Source of the DNA: UBA3946 sp002385755
GTDB taxonomy: Bacteria > Bacillota_I > Bacilli_A > ML615J-28 > CAG-698
Direction of reading: 5' to 3'
DNA length: 64,000 bases
NCBI GenBank assembly: GCA_050953085.1
Contig: JBMNLX010000009.1
Coordinates: 273,237-337,236 of the forward strand
The notes under the pieces are model-generated. The model ran no database searches, was not told the DNA's origin, and saw only the letters and a list, made by a program, of their open reading frames with translations. Below, one piece after another: positions 58,908-64,000 of the stretch (positions within the stretch are counted from its first letter, which is position 1; each line of letters opens with the position of its first letter). The position numbers and the translations under genes are program-made.

Positions 58908-60653
58908 ATGATCCGGGTCTTCAGAGAACTCGGTTGGTTCTTTAAAAAAGAGTGGTTTAAGTTTTTGCTGGTAATGGCGTTTACCTTCGCCCTGACCTAC
59001 GCTCTGACGCTGCCGCCGAAATATATCGGCGACATTATCGACCGCATCGTGCAAAAAAGCCTGACTAAACGCGACGCGATCGTGTTATGCGTCTCGATGG
59101 CGGTCGCCGGCGTCGTTATTTACGGCGCCGCGGTCATTAAGGACAGGATAGCGGGGAAGTTGTTTCACGAGTTGTATTACCGCCTGAAAAAGCAATTTCT
59201 CGTTAAAATTTTCAAACAGGACGGGGATTTTTTCGAGACCTATCATCCCGGCGACTTAATGAACCGGGCGACTGGCGATATTCACATGATCTCGCACGTA
59301 TCGACGCATTTGTTTTTCCATTTTGTTGACGCGGTCGTGATGCTCGTAATCTCGTTCGTTTTAATGATTAGGCTCAATATCCCGCTGACCTTTTACTCGA
59401 TTATCCCCCTGCCGTTGATTACCGCCCTGGTAATGTATTTGCGGCCGAAAATCATCGATAACTGGAAACAAGTCCGGATCAAGGTGTCGCGGCTTAACAA
59501 CCTGGCGATGGAAAGGGTTAACCACGTGAAACTGGTGCGCGGGTTCGTGCGGGAAAAAGAAGACGAGAAAATTTTGAACGCGAACGCCGCCGATGTTTTC
59601 GCGACCGAGCGCCGGGCCGTCCTGATGCAGGCGTTGTTTATGCCGTCGTTTCGGATGATCACTTTGATCAGCCAGGGCATCGCTCTCGGTTTCGGCGCCT
59701 ACCTGATTATTAACCAGTTGGATTTTACCGTCGGAAAACTGATTACCTTTAACCTTTATCTTAATATGTTTGCGAGCCCGTTCTTTCGTTTAGGCAATCA
59801 GATCACCCGTTTCGCGCAAAGCGGGGTGTCTTTCGACCGCCTGAACGAGGTAATGGAGGCGACGCCGGCGATAATCGATAAGCCGGACGCCGCCGAACTC
59901 GAGAAAGTCGATTCCATCGAATTCCGGGATCTTTCTTTCCGTTATCCCGGGGATAATAAATACACGATCGAGAATATTAGCCTATATCTTAGCCGCGGGG
60001 AAACGTTGGGAGTCGTCGGAAAAACCGGGAGCGGTAAAACGACGCTTGTCCGGCAACTTCTGCGCGCGTTCCCGATTACTTCGGGAAGCATTTATATCAA
60101 CAACAGGATTATCTGCGATTACAAGAAGGAAAGCATCCGCCGTCAGATCGCTTACGTGCCGCAGGAACACGCCTTGTTTTCCCGGACCGTTCTTGAAAAC
60201 CTTAAACTTGGAAAAAGCGATAACACCGATTTATCGATCGAGGACGCCATCCGACTTGCTGATTTCGAAAAGGACTTGGCTTTTCTCGATAACGGGCTTG
60301 AAACGATAGTCGGCGAGGCCGGCGTGACCCTGTCGGGCGGCCAGAAGCAGCGGCTATCGATCGCCCGCGCTTTCCTGAAAAACGCCGACGTCCTGATTAT
60401 GGACGATTCGCTCTCCGCAGTCGACGGCGTTACCGAGAAAAACATTGTGAAAAGCCTTAAGGAAAACCGCCGCGGGCGGATCAATATTATCTGCACCCAC
60501 CGCCTTTCGGTCGTCGAGGAAGCCGACCAGATTATCGTATTGGACGAGGGGCGGATTGCCGAACGGGGAACGCACGAAGAATTAATGGCAAAACGCGGTT
60601 GGTATTACGAGCAATACCTGACCCAGCAGATGGAGGCCGGCGATGAAACGTAA
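58908..60653 (+). CDS. Heterodimeric ABC exporter, half with degenerate Walker B
   Basis: A 581-residue half-transporter with six membrane helices (about 20-300) and an ATPase domain: Walker A GKTGSGKTTL, Q-loop YVPQEH, signature LSGGQKQR, Walker B VLIMDDSLSAVDG, H-loop ICTHRLSV. The residue after the Walker B Asp is Asp, not the catalytic Glu. One of the two ATP sites of the pair is therefore degenerate, as in TM287/TM288 and YheI/YheH-type exporters. ATG 58908 has CGGAG upstream; a GTG three codons earlier lies within that site. It overlaps the partner gene by 11 bases. Confidence 0.9.
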   Translation: MIRVFRELGWFFKKEWFKFLLVMAFTFALTYALTLPPKYIGDIIDRIVQKSLTKRDAIVLCVSMAVAGVVIYGAAVIKDRIAGKLFHELYYRLKKQFLVKIFKQDGDFFETYHPGDLMNRATGDIHMISHVSTHLFFHFVDAVVMLVISFVLMIRLNIPLTFYSIIPLPLITALVMYLRPKIIDNWKQVRIKVSRLNNLAMERVNHVKLVRGFVREKEDEKILNANAADVFATERRAVLMQALFMPSFRMITLISQGIALGFGAYLIINQLDFTVGKLITFNLYLNMFASPFFRLGNQITRFAQSGVSFDRLNEVMEATPAIIDKPDAAELEKVDSIEFRDLSFRYPGDNKYTIENISLYLSRGETLGVVGKTGSGKTTLVRQLLRAFPITSGSIYINNRIICDYKKESIRRQIAYVPQEHALFSRTVLENLKLGKSDNTDLSIEDAIRLADFEKDLAFLDNGLETIVGEAGVTLSGGQKQRLSIARAFLKNADVLIMDDSLSAVDGVTEKNIVKSLKENRRGRINIICTHRLSVVEEADQIIVLDEGRIAERGTHEELMAKRGWYYEQYLTQQMEAGDET

Positions 60654-62655
60654 GAAGCCGGCATACCTGTCCACGGGACGGATTTTAATCCGCGTTTTCG
60701 GTTACGCCCTCAAAAGCAAGTATTTGTTATTGACGGCCTTGTTCTTCCTGCTCGTTTTTTCCGCTTTGGAAATCGCGCAGCCGCTGATTATCAAGCGCGT
60801 TATTGACAACGAGCTCGCGGGCGTCGCGACCGTTTGGACCGAGGTCGAGGACGAAAGCGAGAAAACTGTCCGCTTTGACGGCAAATTATATATGAAAGGT
60901 TCCGCCGCCGGCGAAAAATATACGATCCGCTATTACCGGGACGGCTATCTTTGGATTGCCGGAGAAATCCCCGAAAAAGACAATGTCGTCGCGATCGGGG
61001 AGAAGGCGATAATCGAAAGAAGCGATGAAACGACCTACGAGGTTGAATACCGGATTCTCACGAAAGCGGAGACGCGACAGTTTTTCGAACCCTCGGTTAA
61101 GCCGATCACCCTGATGATCGCGCTTTACGCCGTTGTCTCGATTATTATCCTGCTTTCGCGATATTTCCAGCGGATCGCCTTCACGACGTCGTCGCTCAGG
61201 CTTTCGCTTGATATGCGCGAGAACATGTTTGAAAAAGCCAACCGGCTTCCGGTCGCGTATTTTTCGACCGAGCCGTCGGGAAAGATCGTTTCCAAAATGG
61301 TCTACGACACCGAAGGCGTTCGCGGCCTTTACGAAGTGATTTTTTCTATCACGAGTTCTTGCGTTTCGTTAGTTATGATCTATGCCGGGTTCTTTTACCT
61401 TGACTGGAGACTCGCGCTCTTTACAATCGCGGCTTTTCCCTTGATTTATCTATGGATGAGCGTGTACCGGCGGATCGTTAACGCCTATAATCACAGCATT
61501 AGGGAAATGAACTCGCGGATCAACGGGAAAATGGCGGAATTCGTTAACGGCGTTGGCATTATCCAGGCCTTCAATAAGGAGCGGGAAATGACCGACGAGT
61601 ATGATGCGCTATTGTTGGAAAACTACGATACGAAACTTAAGCATCTGCGGATCAACACGTTATTCGGTTACCGGCTTTTAAACTTTATTTACCGGATGGT
61701 AGTCGTGCTTGTGCTCGTTTATTTCGGGATGCGGTATTTTTCCGCCGAGATAATCGTTGTCGGAACGACGATATTCGTTTTCGTCGAGTATTTGGGAAAA
61801 TTAATGAACCCGATCGCCGATATCTTCAGCAATCTCAATTCGCTCGAGGACTCGCTCGTTTCCGCTTCGCGGGTCTTTGAATTTCTGGACAAGGAGGAAG
61901 ACACGGGTCTGGGCGAGGTGACGGGCGTCAAGTTCAAAGGCGATATCGAGTTTCGAAACATTAGCTTCCGCTATGACGAGCAGTACGTCCTGAAAAATGT
62001 CTCGTTTAATATCAAGGCGGGACAGTTCGTTGGCCTCGTCGGCGCCACCGGGTCGGGAAAAAGCACGTTGATGAACTTGCTCGAGCGTTTTTACGATTTG
62101 GAAGAAGGCAACATTTACATCGACGGCGAGGATTACACGAAATATTCGAAACAGGACGTCCGAAACAATATCGGCATTATCCTCCAGGACCCCGCCATTT
62201 TCGAAGGGACGATTAAAAGCAACATCACCATGGGAGCCGACGTTCCCGACGAGGTCGTTATTGAGACGCTCCGGAAAATCGGCGCCGGCAAGTTTGCGAG
62301 CGATTACCGGGATGGTATTCATACTAAAGTCGCCTACATGGGCGAGAACCTCTCGACCGGCGAGAAACAACTGATCGCTTTCGCGCGGATATTGCTTCGC
62401 AACCCGGCGATAATCATTCTCGACGAGGCGACCGCCAATATCGACAGCGAAACGGAAACTTTAATCCAAAACGCTTTGACCGTTCTATCCGAAAGCCGGA
62501 CGACGATCGTTATCGCCCACCGGCTCTCGACGATTAAAAACGCCGATACTATTTACGTAATGGACGGCGGAAGGATAGTAGAAAGCGGAACGCATAACGA
62601 ATTGTATTTGAAAGAAGACGGTGTATACCGGTCGATGTACGAAGCTTTAAATTAG
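60643..62655 (+). CDS. Heterodimeric ABC exporter, half with catalytic Walker B
   Basis: The 670-residue partner. It carries an extra extracytoplasmic region between the first two helices (about residues 55-150), as in YheH. The ATPase domain has Walker A GATGSGKSTL, Q-loop ILQDPAIFEG, signature LSTGEKQL (deviating from LSGGQ), Walker B IIILDEATANID with the catalytic Glu, and H-loop IAHRLSTI. Its aberrant signature faces the degenerate Walker sites of the partner, so the defects fall in one shared site and the other site is intact. The substrate, perhaps drugs or lipids, is unknown. Confidence 0.92.
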   Translation: MKRKKPAYLSTGRILIRVFGYALKSKYLLLTALFFLLVFSALEIAQPLIIKRVIDNELAGVATVWTEVEDESEKTVRFDGKLYMKGSAAGEKYTIRYYRDGYLWIAGEIPEKDNVVAIGEKAIIERSDETTYEVEYRILTKAETRQFFEPSVKPITLMIALYAVVSIIILLSRYFQRIAFTTSSLRLSLDMRENMFEKANRLPVAYFSTEPSGKIVSKMVYDTEGVRGLYEVIFSITSSCVSLVMIYAGFFYLDWRLALFTIAAFPLIYLWMSVYRRIVNAYNHSIREMNSRINGKMAEFVNGVGIIQAFNKEREMTDEYDALLLENYDTKLKHLRINTLFGYRLLNFIYRMVVVLVLVYFGMRYFSAEIIVVGTTIFVFVEYLGKLMNPIADIFSNLNSLEDSLVSASRVFEFLDKEEDTGLGEVTGVKFKGDIEFRNISFRYDEQYVLKNVSFNIKAGQFVGLVGATGSGKSTLMNLLERFYDLEEGNIYIDGEDYTKYSKQDVRNNIGIILQDPAIFEGTIKSNITMGADVPDEVVIETLRKIGAGKFASDYRDGIHTKVAYMGENLSTGEKQLIAFARILLRNPAIIILDEATANIDSETETLIQNALTVLSESRTTIVIAHRLSTIKNADTIYVMDGGRIVESGTHNELYLKEDGVYRSMYEALN

Positions 62656-62665
62656 GAGGAATTCC

Positions 62666-63385
62666 ATGACCTTATTAATCGAACAAGTATTGCGCGTGGT
62701 CGCCGCCGCCATCGTCGGCGCGGCCATCGGCTACGAAAGAGAAATCAAAAATAAACCGGCGGGGTTTTTCACCTTCACCCTGGTCTCCGTCGGAAGCTGC
62801 CTGATCGCCATTCTCCAACAAAACGTCGTTAACGAGGCGTTGGCGATGGCCGAGCGTTACGCGCAAACGGATCCCCTGGTAATCAGCGCCGTTACCGCCG
62901 ACCAGGGCCGGATCATCGCCGCGGTCGTTAGCGGGATCGGTTTCCTCGGCGCCGGCGCGATCATTCATAACCGATTCCAGGTTAAAGGGGTGACGACCGC
63001 CGCCATGCTTTGGCTGGTTTCCGGAGTCGGGCTATTAATCGGCACCGGCGGTTTAAACAATTATGTTATCGCCGGGGTTACGACGATAATCGTTCTGCCG
63101 CTCACGATGTATAGCCGCCGTTTGGGAGACAAGTTGTCTAAGACAAAGAAAGTGCAGAAAATCACGATTGTTTTCGAGGAACAGTTTGAAAAAGAACTGT
63201 TTGATTTTCTCGCCCAGCAGGGCGTAATCGTCCGAAAAAGTTTTTTCGTCAATAAAACCGTTCAGCAATCCCGACAGGTGAAGGAATCGATTATTTATTT
63301 TAGTTTGCCGAAGACGAGAAACTTCTCCGACATGATGGATCAGGTGTCGAAACTGGATTATGTTTACGAAATCCACGAGGCGTAA
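62666..63385 (+). CDS. MgtC/SapB family membrane protein
   Basis: A 239-residue protein with an N-terminal MgtC domain: VVAAAIVGAAIGYEREIKNK, LVSVGSCLIAI, VVSGIGFLGAGAIIHNRFQVKG and TTAAMLWLVSGVGLLIGTG give four to five helices. The C-terminal 90 residues form an ACT-like soluble domain. MgtC proteins influence Mg2+ adaptation or ATP synthase activity in pathogens; in other bacteria their role is unsettled. AGGAGGAATTCC precedes the ATG, ten bases after the ABC operon, so co-transcription is likely. Confidence 0.92.
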   Translation: MTLLIEQVLRVVAAAIVGAAIGYEREIKNKPAGFFTFTLVSVGSCLIAILQQNVVNEALAMAERYAQTDPLVISAVTADQGRIIAAVVSGIGFLGAGAIIHNRFQVKGVTTAAMLWLVSGVGLLIGTGGLNNYVIAGVTTIIVLPLTMYSRRLGDKLSKTKKVQKITIVFEEQFEKELFDFLAQQGVIVRKSFFVNKTVQQSRQVKESIIYFSLPKTRNFSDMMDQVSKLDYVYEIHEA

Positions 63386-63417
63386 AAAAAACGACAGAGT
63401 TTTCTGTCGTTTTTTTA
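63384..63417. terminator. Bidirectional terminator after the MgtC-like gene
   Basis: ACGACAGA-GTTT-TCTGTCGT with A/T runs on both sides. Confidence 0.9.
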
Positions 63418-63421
63418 TAAT

Positions 63422-63447
63422 AACCGGGCTTATGGCCCGGGTTTTTT
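63422..63447. terminator. Hairpin after the tRNA operon
   Basis: CCGGGC-TTATG-GCCCGG with a G-T6 tail on the plus strand; on the minus strand it follows the tRNA-Leu(GAG) 3' end by a few bases and likely ends the tRNA transcript together with the neighbouring hairpin. Confidence 0.65.
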
Positions 63448-63451
63448 CAAA

Positions 63452-63538
63452 TGGTGCGGCTAGTGAAACTCGAATTCACACATCCTTGCGGATACTACCC
63501 CCTCAAAGTAGCGCGTCTACCAATTCCGCCATAGCCGC
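63452..63538 (-). tRNA. tRNA-Leu (anticodon GAG)
   Basis: An 87-nt class II tRNA on the minus strand. The acceptor stem is GCGGCTA/TAGCCGC with discriminator A and encoded CCA. The anticodon stem-loop CTACT-TTGAGGG-GGTAG gives GAG, reading CUC/CUU. A long variable arm is present and the T loop reads TTCGAGT. Confidence 0.95.
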
Positions 63539-63544
63539 ATAAAA

Positions 63545-63631
63545 TGGTGCCACTGGCCGGATTCGAACCGGCACGCCCGCGAAGGCGCTTGATTTTGAGT
63601 CAAGTTTGTCTACCAGTTCCAACACAGTGGC
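63545..63631 (-). tRNA. tRNA-Leu (anticodon CAA)
   Basis: An 87-nt class II tRNA on the minus strand, six bases upstream of the GAG gene. Acceptor GCCACTG/CAGTGGC, discriminator A, encoded CCA. The anticodon stem-loop CTTGA-CTCAAAA-TCAAG gives CAA, reading UUG. The variable arm has CGCC-TTCG-GGCG pairing. It is a predicted substrate of TrmL encoded at 53 kb. Confidence 0.95.
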
Positions 63632-63641
63632 ATGCCTTAAT

Positions 63642-63670
63642 ATTATACACTATTTTATCGGCAATTTCAA
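63642..63670 (-). promoter_or_regulatory. Promoter of the tRNA-Leu operon
   Basis: On the minus strand TTGAAA, 17 bp and TATAAT lie eleven bases before the tRNA-Leu(CAA) 5' end. Confidence 0.8.
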
Positions 63671-63870
63671 GATTTTTCGCAAGAAAAATCGCTCCCGTTT
63701 GACAAATCGTCCCGACGCCGCCGAACGCGTCAACCAAATTTTGACTTGTCATCAAGGCGGCTATTTCCATTCGCGCTCCGTTGTCGTGTGATAAAACGGG
63801 CGCGTCTGTCACATCGCTCTTAAAAGGTTATTTATGGAAACATATTTTTCCGGTTAAATGACGAGGGAAA
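63671..63870. other. No convincing gene
   Basis: A minus-strand frame of about 60 codons crosses this stretch, but it runs through the tRNA promoter into the tRNA and has no ribosome-binding site. I see no RNA gene or other conserved feature. Confidence 0.5.
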
Positions 63871-63875
63871 TGTTA

Positions 63876-63881
63876 TATAAT
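63876..63881 (+). promoter_or_regulatory. -10 element before the gene at the window edge
   Basis: A perfect TATAAT 30 bases before ATG 63912; the transcript would begin near 63888. Confidence 0.5.
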
Positions 63882-63911
63882 AATTATGTAGAAAATATTG
63901 GGAGAAAAGGT

Positions 63912-64000
63912 ATGAAGAAAACATCTTTATTGCGGTATTGACCGTTTTAATTTGCTCTTTTACTATTCGATGCGCAGCTTTTGGTCGGGAATCGAGGAAT
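63912..64000 (+). pseudogene. Start of a secreted-protein gene with an apparent frameshift
   Basis: GGGAGAAAAGG and an upstream TATAAT mark ATG 63912, but the frame MKKTSLLRY stops after nine codons. Shifting to the frame that passes through 63914 gives a typical signal peptide core, FIAVLTVLICSFTIRCAA, which stays open to the window end. A start plus Lys-rich N-region in one frame and the hydrophobic region in another indicate an indel near 63922-63926. It may be a real disruption or a sequencing error. The gene is cut by the window. Confidence 0.45.

Noticed and set aside
63600..63812. Minus-strand frame of 70 codons
   Set aside because: Its 3' end runs through the tRNA promoter and into tRNA-Leu(CAA), and no ribosome-binding site precedes it. 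A remnant of an old gene cannot be excluded.
1..64000. CRISPR arrays, prophage or toxin-antitoxin modules
   Set aside because: No regularly spaced repeats, cas-like genes, phage structural genes or recognisable toxin pairs were seen.

Overview
The window looks like a chromosomal segment of an anaerobic, walled Bacillota bacterium. Evidence: strong AGGAGG ribosome-binding sites and extended -10 promoters, short overlapping operons (ATGA junctions), a guanine riboswitch, a c-di-AMP (ydaO-type) riboswitch, a Firmicutes-like 6S RNA, glutamate racemase, CotF-like coat proteins and intact TldD/TldE. TGA is used as a stop throughout, so the code is the standard bacterial one. Base composition is moderately GC-rich with AT-rich intergenic regions. 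A lineage near the Bacilli/Erysipelotrichia/Mollicutes boundary is a guess; the species cannot be named from this sequence.

Region by region. 1-4438: end of a purine operon (probable purF tail, purM, purN, purD, purH). 4546-5544: DUF4432 aldose-epimerase-like protein. 5626-8250 (minus): guaA-guaB, fed by the IMP made upstream; guaA is only the ATP-pyrophosphatase half of GMP synthetase and lies behind a guanine riboswitch. 8245-12437: ROK kinase, an ABC half-transporter with every ATPase motif degraded, and gltX. 12496-18003: FAD/Rieske oxidoreductase, tldD-tldE, metK. 18146-25355: IS481-like transposase followed by a 2019-residue lipoprotein (five Ig-like domains and four beta-helix modules) whose likely promoter lies inside the transposase 3' end. 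25383-28958: radical SAM protein, AGCS symporter, 6S RNA, psuG.

29137-47848 is the most coherent block. Three secreted purple-acid-phosphatase-like enzymes share a C-terminal 'KKGCF + membrane segment + Arg' signal. They bracket a glutamate-fermentation cluster: glmS-glmL-glmE (glutamate mutase and its reactivase), mal, citD-citE-citF-citC-citXG and murI, with a divergently placed class I hydratase pair (probable mesaconase). Together these encode glutamate -> 3-methylaspartate -> mesaconate + NH3 -> citramalate -> acetate + pyruvate. The 'citrate lyase' genes are therefore best read as citramalate lyase.

47955-57510: nitroreductase; a MurI homologue lacking both catalytic cysteines; a sirtuin; two CotF-like proteins; MATE exporter; queG-trmL (both act on tRNA wobble position 34); thyA-folA-plsC; a histidine phosphatase; and a c-di-AMP riboswitch controlling an unknown 96-residue membrane protein. 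57588-64000: pyrimidine-nucleoside phosphorylase, an asymmetric heterodimeric ABC exporter, an MgtC-like protein, two tRNA-Leu genes (GAG, CAA) on the minus strand, and an apparently frameshifted start of a secreted-protein gene at the edge.

Start sites were revised from the longest possible frame in many genes (for example guaB, metK, tldD, citE, glmE, the hydratase alpha subunit), using ribosome-binding sites, promoter positions and family N-termini.
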